The position numbers and the translations under genes were made by a program. The notes beneath the pieces were generated by a model. That model searched no databases. It was not told the DNA's origin and was given only the letters and a program-made list of their open reading frames with translations. DNA of 64,000 nucleotides from Parasutterella muris (lineage in GTDB: Bacteria > Pseudomonadota > Gammaproteobacteria > Burkholderiales > Burkholderiaceae_F): NCBI RefSeq assembly GCF_009767915.1, contig NZ_WSRP01000012.1:1-64000 (forward strand). The letters are read 5' to 3'. This document shows positions 34,642 to 44,004 of this stretch, piece after piece. Position 1 is the first letter of the stretch. Each line of letters begins with the position of its first letter.

Positions 34642-36159
34642 ATGATTCAAGGCAACAACAGAGGCAAAATCAAACAGCCTCCCGCAGCGGAAGTCATCAA
34701 GTACGTTATCGAACCGAGCATCAGCGCAGAAGAAGCGGAACGTTCGTTCCAAAATTATGTCCAGTGCAATAAAGCGCACGTCTTAATGCTGGAAAAACAA
34801 GGCATCATCAAAACGGATGTCGCCGCAAAGATCCTTGAAGTCGCTGAAGAAATGACAGCAATGGGTGACACCCCGAGCTTCCCGCTTCGCCCTGAGCTGG
34901 AAGAAATGTATTTCAATATGGAAAACTACCTGATCTCGAAGGTAGGCATTGAAGTCGGGGGCCAGCAGCACACCGCCAGATCCCGCAACGATCTTTACGC
35001 CACAGTCTGCCGTATGGATGTGCGCAAGCTTTATCTGGAAATCTGCCGTCTTTATAACGAGATGCGAAAGACAATCGAAACCGTTGCCCGCAACAATACA
35101 GACGCCGTCATGGCCGGATATACGCATCTGCAGCCCTCTGAGCCGATCACATTCGCCCAGTATTGTTCTGCGATCCTCAATGGAATGTCTCGTGACTACA
35201 CCCGCATCGAAAACGCCTGGAATCAGCTGAATCTCTGTCCACTCGGTGGCGGATCAATGGGGTCCACTACCTGGAGCATTGACCGTAATTTCACATCTGA
35301 TCTGCTTGGCTTTAACGCTCCCCTCGGCAATTCGATTGATGCCGTCGGCTCACGCGACTATATTCTCGAAATCCTGTCGGCTTTTGGGATTGCGGCCAAT
35401 ACTTTTACCAGACTGTGCCAAGACCTTTACGTTTGGGCAACCCCGGACTACGGTTATGTAGAAGTCGCCGATGAAGTTGCGGTTTGTTCCTCTATCATGC
35501 CGCAAAAGAAAAACCCGTGGACTCTTGAGCATGTTAAAGGCAAATCCTCCAATGTTGAGGGCTGCTGTGTCGCTGCATGGATGGTTATGAAGAACACTCC
35601 TTACACTCACAACAACGAAAGCAGCGGAGAAGGACCCACATTACTTTGGACAGCTTTCAACGAAATGAAGGCCTGCATTGAATTGCTCAATGTAACCTTC
35701 AGAGGAATCAAGCTTAACAAGAAGCTGATGGTTCAGACCGCAACGAACAATTTCTGCACAATGGCAGAGCTTGCTAATACCCTCGTTCGTGCCGATGGAA
35801 TTTCGTTCCGTACAGCACATGACATCGTTGCCCATGTAGTCAACCACATGCTTGAACACAACAAGAAAGCCAGTGAAATTGATGTTGCCGTAATTGCTCC
35901 AATTGCAAAAAATCTTTTTGGTATTGACACTAAAGTCACAAACGAACAAATTCAGCTTGGTCTTGACCCGGTGAAAAACGCTTACTCCAAGAATTCTCTC
36001 GGCGGTTCCGCTCCGGAAGAAGTCGTTCGTCAACTTGATGAACTTCATCTAGGGATTCAGGAAAACGAAAAAATCGTTGAGCAGCGCTACGGACAGCTGA
36101 ACGATGCGAAGGAAAGAACTGAAGCTAAGATCCAAGAACTTTTTGCTCGCTCTAAATAA
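34642..36159 (+). CDS. Argininosuccinate lyase-like enzyme
   Basis: The 505-residue protein belongs to the aspartase/fumarase superfamily, argininosuccinate lyase branch. It shows QQHTARSRNDLYATV, GYTHLQPSEPITFAQ, the NLCPLGGGSMGSTTWSIDRN segment, NSIDAVGSRDYILEIL and the SS loop SSIMPQKKNP. True ArgH is about 460 residues; this one has an extended C-terminus. It lies in a catabolic setting without arg biosynthesis genes, so it may cleave argininosuccinate or another N-substituted aspartate to release fumarate. Terminators on both sides suggest its own transcript. AAGGAAATCATAA precedes the ATG. The substrate is uncertain. Confidence 0.8.
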   Translation: MIQGNNRGKIKQPPAAEVIKYVIEPSISAEEAERSFQNYVQCNKAHVLMLEKQGIIKTDVAAKILEVAEEMTAMGDTPSFPLRPELEEMYFNMENYLISKVGIEVGGQQHTARSRNDLYATVCRMDVRKLYLEICRLYNEMRKTIETVARNNTDAVMAGYTHLQPSEPITFAQYCSAILNGMSRDYTRIENAWNQLNLCPLGGGSMGSTTWSIDRNFTSDLLGFNAPLGNSIDAVGSRDYILEILSAFGIAANTFTRLCQDLYVWATPDYGYVEVADEVAVCSSIMPQKKNPWTLEHVKGKSSNVEGCCVAAWMVMKNTPYTHNNESSGEGPTLLWTAFNEMKACIELLNVTFRGIKLNKKLMVQTATNNFCTMAELANTLVRADGISFRTAHDIVAHVVNHMLEHNKKASEIDVAVIAPIAKNLFGIDTKVTNEQIQLGLDPVKNAYSKNSLGGSAPEEVVRQLDELHLGIQENEKIVEQRYGQLNDAKERTEAKIQELFARSK

Positions 36160-36176
36160 TTGACTCTCCCAGAGTG

Positions 36177-36212
36177 CCCGGCTCTCTAGCTGGAGAGTCG
36201 GGTCTTACTTTA
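36177..36212 (+). terminator. Hairpin between lyase and alcohol dehydrogenase
   Basis: CCCGGCTCTC pairs with GAGAGTCGGG (one G-T pair) around TAGCTG, followed by TCTTACTTT. It may partly end the lyase transcript before the dehydrogenase gene at 36228. Confidence 0.65.
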
Positions 36213-36227
36213 TTCAAAGAGGAAATC

Positions 36228-37394
36228 ATGTTTTCTTTCTGCATCCCAACCGAATTCGTTTTTGGCGTCAATGCCTTAAAACATGTCCATGAATTAAAAC
36301 TGCCCGGAAGCAAAGCTCTTATTGTCATTACCAACGGCAAATCTGTACGCGTCAACGGTTACCTAGCTGAGCTTGAGCATCAGCTGACCCAATCAGGTAT
36401 CTCTTTCTCCGTTTTTGACGGGATCGGCCCAAACCCGACAAAAGACAGCATCATGGCAGGCGCAGCTCAAGCAAAAAAAGAGGCTTGTGACTTTGTACTT
36501 GCGCTTGGCGGAGGCTCTCCAATGGATAGTGCTAAGGTTATCGCTCTCATGGCAACAAACCCGGGTGATCTTTGGGATTACTGCATCCGCGGCACTGGAA
36601 AAGGAATGCCGATTCAGCACAAACCGCTGCCAATCGTCTGTATAACAACAACAGCGGGGACAGGATCCGAGGCTGACAACAGCGGGATGGTCAACAACAT
36701 CGAAACCAATGAAAAATACGGTATTGGTCACCCAAGCATGTTCCCAACACTGTCAATTGTTGATCCCGTACTGATGACAAGCGTTCCGCCGCTTCAAACA
36801 GCATTTCAGGGTCTCGACACGTTCTACCATCTAGCTGAAGGCTATCTCTCCAAAAAAGCCAATCTTTTTAACGAAATGTTCTCTATCACGGGAATTGAAA
36901 ACGTTGGCAAGTATTTGGTTCGCTCTGTGAAAGACGGTAAGGATCTCGAAGCAAGAGAACACATGGCCTTTGCCAATACATTAGGTGGTCTCGTCATGTC
37001 GACAGGCAAACTTTTAAGTCAACATTCTCTTGAACATATTCTCAGCGCTTACCATCCTAACCTTCCTCACGGAGCTGGTTTAATTCTGATCTGCCGGGCT
37101 TACTTTGCGCACTTTATCCATAAAGGATGCTGTCCGGATCGATTCATTCGCTTGGCAATAGCGCTTGGGGAAAAAGATGCCTCTAAACCGGAAGATTTTC
37201 TTGAAGTTTTGGAAAAACTCCTGCAAAACTGCGGAGTTGCAGATATCAAAATGAGCGATTACGGTATTACATACGAAGAGCTCGAACACCTCGCAGTCGA
37301 AGCGAGAAAGGTTATGGCCCCTCTTTTTGAGAATGATCCGTCTCTCTTAACACCGGAAGACTGCATCCAAATTTACCAAGCATCCTACAGCTAA
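36228..37394 (+). CDS. Iron-containing alcohol dehydrogenase
   Basis: The 388-residue Fe-ADH (group III) has the N-terminal FCIPTEFVFGVNAL, NAD-binding FVLALGGGSPMDSAKVIALMA, PIVCITTTAGTGSEADNSG, the metal region DTFYHLAEGYLS and LSQHSLEHILSAYHPNLPHGAGL, where His residues ligate iron. The family reduces aldehydes or oxidises alcohols with NAD(P). AGAGGAAATC precedes the ATG at 36228; an earlier ATG at 36174 overlaps the hairpin. It sits 68 bases after the lyase, perhaps reached by readthrough. A link to lyase products is unknown. The same fold includes lactaldehyde, 1,3-propanediol and 4-hydroxybutyrate dehydrogenases. Confidence 0.88.
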   Translation: MFSFCIPTEFVFGVNALKHVHELKLPGSKALIVITNGKSVRVNGYLAELEHQLTQSGISFSVFDGIGPNPTKDSIMAGAAQAKKEACDFVLALGGGSPMDSAKVIALMATNPGDLWDYCIRGTGKGMPIQHKPLPIVCITTTAGTGSEADNSGMVNNIETNEKYGIGHPSMFPTLSIVDPVLMTSVPPLQTAFQGLDTFYHLAEGYLSKKANLFNEMFSITGIENVGKYLVRSVKDGKDLEAREHMAFANTLGGLVMSTGKLLSQHSLEHILSAYHPNLPHGAGLILICRAYFAHFIHKGCCPDRFIRLAIALGEKDASKPEDFLEVLEKLLQNCGVADIKMSDYGITYEELEHLAVEARKVMAPLFENDPSLLTPEDCIQIYQASYS

Positions 37395-37405
37395 TCTGTC
37401 TATAC

Positions 37406-37439
37406 GGCGGTTCTCACTTGAAGTTTCGACGGAACCGCC
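37406..37439. terminator. Hairpin between convergent genes
   Basis: GGCGGTTC pairs with GAACCGCC, directly between the alcohol dehydrogenase stop (37394) and the convergent LysR stop (37443). The T tract is weak on both sides. Confidence 0.65.
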
Positions 37440-37442
37440 TTG

Positions 37443-38417
37443 TTATTGCTGAATCCAGTAAATATGCTGGCCAAGCTCCGGCTTTAACTCTCTGATTTCC
37501 GGAGAAACTTCCTGCTCAAAAATAACCTTCATTTCATCTGAAATCAGCTGTGCAAGCGGTTTAAATGTACTCTCGCGATAAGTTAGGAAAAAAGATCTTG
37601 TCGCGCTCCTATTCCCGAAATCCAAAAAAGAAACATTCCCAAGATGCTTAGAGGCAACGATCGCTGCCAAAACCGGAATAATCGACCATGCGGCGCCTTT
37701 GGCAACCACTCCAAGATGCGCAATACATGAATCAACTTCCATCGTTGTCAGCCGTCTCAGTTCCATCGACCTGAGAACTCTTTCTGTTTGAAAGTAATCC
37801 ATCGTGTCCATGCCCGTTCTAACATAAGGAGTGGTTTCAAGGTAATGTCTGAGATCAACCCAATTTCGAGGATTAAGTTTTTTACATATGTCGCGGTTCA
37901 CCGTCAAAAGAAAGTCTTCTCTGAAAAGCGGAATAGAGCGAACACCCTGTTCTCTTTCAAGTAAGTCACTGGAAAGTGCGATGTTGATCTCGTTTGACTT
38001 AAGGCGTCCAACTACCTGAGGAGTAGAGCCGCCCAACACTGTTAAATGTCCGACGTGTCGATTTAAAGACGTTATGAGACTTGCTCCGAAGTTACTCATG
38101 ATCGCTTCAGAACATCCAAGGCGCAAATCAGGATTCTTCCCCTTAGCGGTCCGATACATATCCGCCACAATAGAATCCATCATTTCAATAACACTGCCTC
38201 CTCGGTTATAAAGTACAGTCCCTTCAAGAGTCAGCTTCATTGGTCGAACATCTCTATCAAAAAGAGCCATCCCTAAACCAGTCTCAATCCTCTTGATAAT
38301 ACTGGAAACCGCAGGCTGCGTCAGACCAAGAACAGAGGCTGCACGGGTCATGTTGCAATCCTTTGCTACTTCCATGAAGACTTTCATTTGTCCTAATTCA
38401 AGAGAGAAATTTCGCAT
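37443..38417 (-). CDS. LysR-family regulator, divergent from aspartase 1
   Basis: The 324-residue LysR protein has a helix-turn-helix at DCNMTRAASVLGLTQPAVSS, then ALFDRDVRPMKLTLEGTVL and an effector domain starting PDLRLGCSEAIMSNFG. It is closest within this window to the regulator at 53425 (shared DCNMTRAA, LGxxQPAVSxxIKxIE and DRDxRPMxLT), forming a subgroup of the LysR set. It is divergent from the aspartate ammonia-lyase at 38591, with about 170 bases between them, and is the likely aspartase regulator. Confidence 0.9.
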   Translation of the reverse strand: MRNFSLELGQMKVFMEVAKDCNMTRAASVLGLTQPAVSSIIKRIETGLGMALFDRDVRPMKLTLEGTVLYNRGGSVIEMMDSIVADMYRTAKGKNPDLRLGCSEAIMSNFGASLITSLNRHVGHLTVLGGSTPQVVGRLKSNEINIALSSDLLEREQGVRSIPLFREDFLLTVNRDICKKLNPRNWVDLRHYLETTPYVRTGMDTMDYFQTERVLRSMELRRLTTMEVDSCIAHLGVVAKGAAWSIIPVLAAIVASKHLGNVSFLDFGNRSATRSFFLTYRESTFKPLAQLISDEMKVIFEQEVSPEIRELKPELGQHIYWIQQ

Positions 38418-38590
38418 TGCCTAACCTCATATCATTAAAAATTATAGCGAGGCAGTAATTATCTGAGTCATGCCTTTGCAACATAAGAAAAACCGATAGT
38501 TCACATTTAATCTTATTTATCTTGTTTGGTTTTTCCAAGCAAAAAATAGAAAATTCTTTCCATGCTCAATCAACCTAATCCCAGGAAAAT

Positions 38591-40027
38591 ATGAAAACTC
38601 GTATAGAAAAAGACTGTCTCGGTGAGATGGAAGTCCCGGATAACGTTTACTACGGCATCCAAACCATGCGTGTCATGGGTGTTTCCGGCTTACTTGGAGA
38701 AAAAGTTATTAAATATCCCTACCTGCATCAATGCCTATTTCAAATGAAAAAAGCCTCTGCCCTCGCAAATAAAGACGTAGGCGCACTTGAGGCGGAGAAA
38801 GCGGATGCCATTGCCTGGGCCTGTGACCAGGCGTTAACAGGGAGGTATGACGATCAGTTCCCGCTGGATATGTACCAGGGTGGAGGCTACACCTGTGTAA
38901 ATATGAACGTCAACGAAGTTATTGGCAACCTTGCCAATGAGTACCTCACCGGGCACAAGGGACAGGATGCGATTCACCCGAACACACACGTCAACATGGG
39001 GCAGTCCACCAACGACGTAGTCACGAGCGCGGAACATCTTTGCATTTATCCGGCTCTTGATAAGCTCGCCCCAGAACTTGATAAACTTGCAGAGGCCTTT
39101 GCTCAAAAAGCACTTGAATTTGCAGACGTAATTAAGGTCGGACGCACATGCCTGCAGGACGCAGTCCCGTTGACTTTGGGGCAGGAATTCGGTGGGTATG
39201 CGGAATTCTGCAGACGTCAGGCCGCCAATATCCGCAGCCTAAGAGAGGAATGTTTCAGCCTCATCGTCGGTGGCACCGCTGTTGGTACCGGACTTGGCGC
39301 TGCGCCCGGATACCAGGAGGCCTTCTACAAGCACCTTTCCGCTCAGCTCGGAGAAGACGTGAAAAGCGCTACGGATCTATTTGACGGCATGCAGAATGAT
39401 GACTTTTGCGTAAAGGTATCAGCTGCGGTCAAACAAGCTGCCTGCGGAATTTCTAAGATCGCAAAAGACATCCGCCTGATGAGCTCCGGCCCTCGCGCCG
39501 GTTTGGGTGAAATTTCCATTCCTTCACTCTCCCCCGGCTCCTCCATCATGCCGGGCAAAATTAATCCTATCCTGCCTGAGCTCGTAAGTCAGGTTGCTCA
39601 GCAAACTTGCGGCAACGACGTAGTCATCAGCATGGCCTTTGAGCAAGGAGAACTGGAAATCAGCGTTTGGGCTCCGACTCTTTATAAGAATCTGTTCGAA
39701 TCGTTTGATCTCCTGACCAAAGTAATCCCGCTCTTTATCGATAAGTGTGTCAGCGGAATCACTGCCAATCGGGAAAAATGTGCACAGGAAGCAAGAGAAA
39801 CCATCGCTCTTGCAACCGTTGTTGCTGCAACCTTAGGCTATCCCGAAGGGGTCAGAGTCGCAAAATACGCGCAGCAGCATAATTTAGCGGTTGCAGATGC
39901 AGTCCTGAAAATGGGAGTCATGACTAAAGAAGAAGCCGATTCCCTGCTTGACCCTGCATTATTGGTGAACCCGGAGAGAATGGCTGAAGCCATTGCACAG
40001 TGGAAAGCTGAAAAAAGACACGCTTAA
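38591..40027 (+). CDS. aspA: Aspartate ammonia-lyase 1
   Basis: The 478-residue enzyme of the aspartase/fumarase superfamily forms fumarate and ammonia from L-aspartate in the cytoplasm. All active-site blocks are present: GGGYTCVNMNVNEV (about 97-110), THVNMGQSTNDV (132-143), GRTCLQDAVP (184-193) and the catalytic SS loop GSSIMPGKINP (316-326, Ser base at 317/318, Lys323). The C-terminal domain is complete. CCAGGAAAAT precedes the ATG. Its own strong terminator follows. With asparaginase next door (opposite strand), asparagine to aspartate to fumarate can run within this segment. Confidence 0.92.
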   Translation: MKTRIEKDCLGEMEVPDNVYYGIQTMRVMGVSGLLGEKVIKYPYLHQCLFQMKKASALANKDVGALEAEKADAIAWACDQALTGRYDDQFPLDMYQGGGYTCVNMNVNEVIGNLANEYLTGHKGQDAIHPNTHVNMGQSTNDVVTSAEHLCIYPALDKLAPELDKLAEAFAQKALEFADVIKVGRTCLQDAVPLTLGQEFGGYAEFCRRQAANIRSLREECFSLIVGGTAVGTGLGAAPGYQEAFYKHLSAQLGEDVKSATDLFDGMQNDDFCVKVSAAVKQAACGISKIAKDIRLMSSGPRAGLGEISIPSLSPGSSIMPGKINPILPELVSQVAQQTCGNDVVISMAFEQGELEISVWAPTLYKNLFESFDLLTKVIPLFIDKCVSGITANREKCAQEARETIALATVVAATLGYPEGVRVAKYAQQHNLAVADAVLKMGVMTKEEADSLLDPALLVNPERMAEAIAQWKAEKRHA

Positions 40028-40084
40028 ATTATCAAGTTTGATTCTCCCCCTTTTTGTCCTTTACTGATATCCATAGGACCCTCC

Positions 40085-40117
40085 ACTTCGGAATCTATTC
40101 TGATTCCGAAGTTTTTT
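40085..40117 (+). terminator. Terminator of aspartase 1
   Basis: The 11-bp stem ACTTCGGAATC / GATTCCGAAGT with loop TATTCT is followed by TTTTT. Confidence 0.9.
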
Positions 40118-40139
40118 CATTATTTTCATAAAAAAGTGA

Positions 40140-40160
40140 GGCCTGTCTAAAAGACAGGCC
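40140..40160 (-). terminator. Terminator of asparaginase
   Basis: GGCCTGTCT pairs with AGACAGGCC around AAA. Read leftward it runs into TCACTTTTTT. It lies 28 bases past the asparaginase stop. Confidence 0.85.
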
Positions 40161-40188
40161 CGCGGCTTTTTGGAATCAGATGACCAAC

Positions 40189-41283
40189 TTAGTACTTGCC
40201 GAACATTTCAGCAATCTTTGCGGGGTCATTCGTCTTGGTTAACCCGAGCTGCAGAAGAATTCTAGCCTTCTGAGGATTAAGAGTTCCAGCATGAACAAAA
40301 CCTGCTTTATCCCAAGCTTCTGTCGATTCAATCGTCGGACCGTTCGGAACACGTGCAGCCCGAACTACGACAATACCTTTTTTGGCTGCATCGTAGAGTG
40401 CCGCTTCAGCATTCTCATGAATCGAACCGTTGCCCGTTCCTGCATGCACAACGCCTTTTGCTCCGTTAGCAACTGCAGCTTCTGCCATCTTGCCATCGTC
40501 GTTGACATGTGAGTAGATAATATCAACACGCGGAAGATCTTTAAGCTCGGAAACATCAAACTCTGTGTCCTTGGTATGCTTACGGGTTGTCGCCTTGTAA
40601 AAAACGGGACGGCCATTTTCAAAGTAACCAAGGTAACCAAGTTCAGGACTTTGGAATGTGTCCACTCTCAGCGTATTGGTCTTCTGCACGTCACGGGCGC
40701 CGTTAATCACATCGTTCATTGCAATCATAACCCCACGACCTTTGGCGTCCTTAGAGGCCGCCAAATTAACCGCATTCAGAATATTAACCGAACCGTCTGC
40801 AGAAATTGCTGTGGCAGGGTGCATGGCTCCGATCAAAATAACCGGTTTATCCGACTTAGTCACAAGATTCAAAAAATAAGCTGTTTCCTCCAATGTATCC
40901 GTACCATGGGTAATAACAACCGCATCAACATCCGGTTTAGCCAAAAGCTCATTCACTCGCTTAGCAAGCTTGAGCCATATCTCATGAGTCATCGATTCAG
41001 AGCCAATATTGGAAATCTGCTCCCCTTGGACGTTGGCAACCTTATGAATTTCCGGTACTGCATTCAAAAGCGTCTGAATCCCAATTGCTCCTGCCTTATA
41101 ACCGGTCATTTGAGTATTGCTCGCGGCCGAGCCTGCAATGGTTCCACCAGTTGCAAGAATACAGACGTTTGGCAGCTGTGCCTTTGCTACGTGCTGTGTA
41201 GGTGCCTGCGCGAAACACGAACCAGCAACTCCGGCAATAAAGGAACTACTTACAAAAATTGCGGCGAGGGTTTTCTTCATCAT
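40189..41283 (-). CDS. ansB: L-asparaginase, type II (exported)
   Basis: The 364-residue enzyme hydrolyses L-asparagine to L-aspartate and ammonia. Residues 1-25 are a signal peptide (MMKKTLAAIFVSSSFIAGVAGSCFA), so it acts in the periplasm. Catalytic blocks are visible: ATGGTIAG (nucleophile Thr45 or Thr48 region), Tyr62 in TGYKAG, GSESMTHE and THGTDTLEETAYFL (about 125-138). The C-terminal VHAGTGNGSIHENAEAAL and QKARILLQLGLT match type II enzymes. CAGGAGAAAATT precedes two adjacent ATG codons, either of which could start. Periplasmic aspartate made here could enter through Dcu carriers and feed the adjacent aspartases. Confidence 0.93.
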   Translation of the reverse strand: MMKKTLAAIFVSSSFIAGVAGSCFAQAPTQHVAKAQLPNVCILATGGTIAGSAASNTQMTGYKAGAIGIQTLLNAVPEIHKVANVQGEQISNIGSESMTHEIWLKLAKRVNELLAKPDVDAVVITHGTDTLEETAYFLNLVTKSDKPVILIGAMHPATAISADGSVNILNAVNLAASKDAKGRGVMIAMNDVINGARDVQKTNTLRVDTFQSPELGYLGYFENGRPVFYKATTRKHTKDTEFDVSELKDLPRVDIIYSHVNDDGKMAEAAVANGAKGVVHAGTGNGSIHENAEAALYDAAKKGIVVVRAARVPNGPTIESTEAWDKAGFVHAGTLNPQKARILLQLGLTKTNDPAKIAEMFGKY

Positions 41284-41362
41284 AATTTTCTCCTGAGAAA
41301 AGGCAATTCATCATGTCACTATTTGTAATGCAGTTAAACCAAAATTGATTTAATTTATACTT

Positions 41363-42376
41363 TCAATAAGATTCGTTTATCCCTGAAGCGCATTTTCCAT
41401 GCAGGTTCTGAATTGGGTAAATTTTCATAAATCGAGAAAGTTCCGGAGTCCTCGAACGAACAAGATCGGAAAAAGCCCCTGTTAAAGCTTGCTCCACACA
41501 TCTCTTTACGCATGCTTTCACAAACTCAGACGGTTCTTTTTGCCATCGGACCCAATAAGTCCGCTTTATATCCATTCCGGGCAGTTTATAAAGACTAACG
41601 TCTGCGAGAAAGAAACCGGAACTCCATAAATTAGTGGGCGTGATGATGGACCATCCGTTAAGTTGGCTCACAAGTCCAACCAGCAAATAACTGGTTGAAA
41701 CTGAGACCTGCTCACTGACCTCCAGGTTGAGAGAGCGAATAATTCGACGAACCTGAACTCGGTCCGAACTCTCTTGGTTATACTCAATGAGCGGATGAGA
41801 GGCGGTAAAGCGCTTTAAATCGTCGAGCGTGTTAATTGATTCAGTTCCTCGCCGAGCAACAAGAATATAGTCCTCTTCAAGAAGCGCCCAACCATAAAAA
41901 TCTTCCAGTTCCCCCGGCGCAAGCGGAGAAAACAAAACATCAATTCTGTCATCGTTCAATAACTTGACCATCGGTTTTGTCAGGCCTGAGGCAACTTCCA
42001 GATCTTCGACCTCTTTTTCCAGAGCTGCAATAAGCCAAGGGCCAAAAGAACCAGCTGCAGACTCCCCCAGACCCAGACGTAAAGAACTCACACGTTCCCT
42101 TTGATCTTCCATTTTCCGGAACAGCCGTTCATTTTGCTCCATGAGATAGGAACCTAACTCCGCTAGTCTTCTTCCGGAGGCAGTCAGCACCAGAGGTCGC
42201 GTATCTCTCTCAAATAATTGAGTTTTAAGAGTCTGTTCTAAAGCCTTGAGATTCTGACTCACTGCAGAAGAAGAAATGCCAAGAATTTTAGCTGCCTGCT
42301 TCAAATAGCGCTCCTGCGCCGTCACAAGAAATATATGCAGCTGCACCAAGCTCAAAATTTTATCTTTCTCCATCAA
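41363..42376 (-). CDS. LysR-family regulator, divergent from aspartase 2
   Basis: The 337-residue member of the paralogous LysR set has a helix-turn-helix at RYLKQAAKILGISSSAVSQN, then TQLFERDTRPLVLTASG and an effector domain with SLRLGLGESAAGSFG. It is divergent from aspartase 2 (42549) over about 170 bases containing two perfect palindromes, a good arrangement for LysR control. It could also influence asparaginase, whose start lies 80 bases beyond its stop on the same strand. Confidence 0.9.
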   Translation of the reverse strand: MMEKDKILSLVQLHIFLVTAQERYLKQAAKILGISSSAVSQNLKALEQTLKTQLFERDTRPLVLTASGRRLAELGSYLMEQNERLFRKMEDQRERVSSLRLGLGESAAGSFGPWLIAALEKEVEDLEVASGLTKPMVKLLNDDRIDVLFSPLAPGELEDFYGWALLEEDYILVARRGTESINTLDDLKRFTASHPLIEYNQESSDRVQVRRIIRSLNLEVSEQVSVSTSYLLVGLVSQLNGWSIITPTNLWSSGFFLADVSLYKLPGMDIKRTYWVRWQKEPSEFVKACVKRCVEQALTGAFSDLVRSRTPELSRFMKIYPIQNLHGKCASGINESY

Positions 42377-42439
42377 AGATCCGCCCCAGTCTATGGCCTT
42401 TTAACATGTTTACATGATCATTTGTACTTTTATATTGAG

Positions 42440-42454
42440 TTAAGTATTACTTAA
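42440..42454. promoter_or_regulatory. Perfect 15-bp palindrome, candidate LysR site
   Basis: TTAAGTA-T-TACTTAA lies between the divergent LysR gene and aspartase 2. It has a T-N11-A core and dyad symmetry, as expected of a LysR box. Confidence 0.5.
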
Positions 42455-42472
42455 TTTAAACACTTTTCTTTC

Positions 42473-42488
42473 TTATCATAATTGATAA
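42473..42488. promoter_or_regulatory. Perfect 16-bp palindrome upstream of aspartase 2
   Basis: TTATCA-TAAT-TGATAA lies 60 bases before the aspartase 2 start and 18 bases downstream of the first palindrome. It could be a second regulator site or overlap the promoter. Confidence 0.45.
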
Positions 42489-42548
42489 CATCAAAAGATT
42501 ATCTGAAACTATGAGCTCATTAAACAGAATCCCCCAAGGAGTCAAAGT

Positions 42549-43988
42549 ATGAGCAAATATCGCATTGAACGAGATTGTCTTGGCGAAATGGAAATTCCTG
42601 ATAACTGCTACTACGGAATACAAACAACTCGCATGATGGGCGTATCCGGATGTGCCAACCTTCCGGTTAGTTTCTTTCCTGACATGCATAAGGCATTAGC
42701 CCAAATCAAAAAAGCAGCAGCCCGAGCAAACAACAAAATCGGTGCCATGAATGACGATATCGCAGAAGCTATCGCTCAGGCCTGTGACGAAATCATCGAG
42801 GGAAAGTTCGCAGATCAGTTTCCTCTTGATATGTGGCAAGGCGGAGGCTATACCTGTGTCAATATGAATATCAATGAAGTAGTCGGCAACAGGGCTAATG
42901 AAATCCTGACCGGGAAAAAAGGTTCAGACAGAGTTCACCCAAATACACACGTCAACATGGGGCAATCTACAAACGATACGATTCCGTCGGCTACTCATCT
43001 TGGCATGATTGCTCGCTTTGACGAACTGGTCCGCGAATTAGGGTTGCTCTCAGTGTCCCTTCGAGCAAAAGAGAGAGAATTTAAAGATGTAGTCAAGGTC
43101 GGCCGTACCTGTCTCCAAGATGCCCTTCCCTTAACACTTGGTCAGGAGTTTGGGGGATATGCGTCTGTCATTGAGCGTCTTAAAGGCCAGGCAGTTTCAA
43201 TGCGCGCAGGCTGCTTTGAAATAGTCATGGGCGGTAGCGCTGTTGGAACCGGATTCAGTGCAGAACCAGGCTATATGGACGCATTTTATGCAGAAATCAG
43301 CGAACAATACGGGCAAACCATCACACCGATGAAAGACCTGTTTGACGGATTCCAAAATGCAGACTTCATCGTAGAAGTTTCTGGTCTGGTTAAAAAAGTT
43401 GCCATGACACTTTCAAAGATCAGCAAAGACTTGCGCATCCTCGGCTCCGGCCCCCGTTCAGGACTCATGGAAATCAACCTCCCTGCACTTTCTCCCGGCT
43501 CCTCCATTATGCCTGGAAAAATAAATCCAACCGTTCCGGAAATAGTTATTCAAATCTCTCATCAGGTTGCGGGCAACGATGTTGCTATTTCGATGGCCTA
43601 TGACGAGGGAGAACTTGATTTAAATGTGTGGGATGCAACATTCTACAAATGCCTCTTTGAAAGCTTCCAACTCGTGAACGCAGAGCTGCCGATACTACGC
43701 AAACACTGCATAGATGGAATTACAGCAAATAAGGAACGCTGTGAGAAAGAGGCAAATGCCTCAATTGCACTAAGTACCGTGGTTGCGGCAGCACTTGGCT
43801 ATCCACTTGGAGTGAAAGTCGCTCATTACTGCGAAAAAAACAATTTATCCGTAAAAGAAGCGGTCGTCAGAATGGGACTTATGACTTCGAAGGAAGCAGA
43901 CAAGCTCGTCAATCCTATGCTCATGACGAACCCTAAGGCAGCTGCTCAAGCTGTCGCAGAATTCAAGAAAGAGAAACATCTGATTTAG
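42549..43988 (+). CDS. Aspartate ammonia-lyase 2
   Basis: The 479-residue paralogue of aspartase 1 has all active-site segments: GGGYTCVNMNINEV, THVNMGQSTNDT, GRTCLQDALPLTLGQEFGGY and the SS loop GSSIMPGKINP, plus the full C-terminal domain. It probably deaminates aspartate to fumarate; since a second complete copy exists, a different amino acid or different regulation is possible. AAGGAGTC precedes the ATG. It has its own LysR regulator and terminator, showing that the two copies are controlled separately. Confidence 0.9.
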   Translation: MSKYRIERDCLGEMEIPDNCYYGIQTTRMMGVSGCANLPVSFFPDMHKALAQIKKAAARANNKIGAMNDDIAEAIAQACDEIIEGKFADQFPLDMWQGGGYTCVNMNINEVVGNRANEILTGKKGSDRVHPNTHVNMGQSTNDTIPSATHLGMIARFDELVRELGLLSVSLRAKEREFKDVVKVGRTCLQDALPLTLGQEFGGYASVIERLKGQAVSMRAGCFEIVMGGSAVGTGFSAEPGYMDAFYAEISEQYGQTITPMKDLFDGFQNADFIVEVSGLVKKVAMTLSKISKDLRILGSGPRSGLMEINLPALSPGSSIMPGKINPTVPEIVIQISHQVAGNDVAISMAYDEGELDLNVWDATFYKCLFESFQLVNAELPILRKHCIDGITANKERCEKEANASIALSTVVAAALGYPLGVKVAHYCEKNNLSVKEAVVRMGLMTSKEADKLVNPMLMTNPKAAAQAVAEFKKEKHLI

Positions 43989-44004
43989 CCGCATATTCGT
44001 ATAC

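Noticed and set aside
40576-41328. Long plus-strand open frame over the asparaginase gene
   Set aside because: It is a shadow of the leftward asparaginase, which has its signal peptide and both catalytic motifs.
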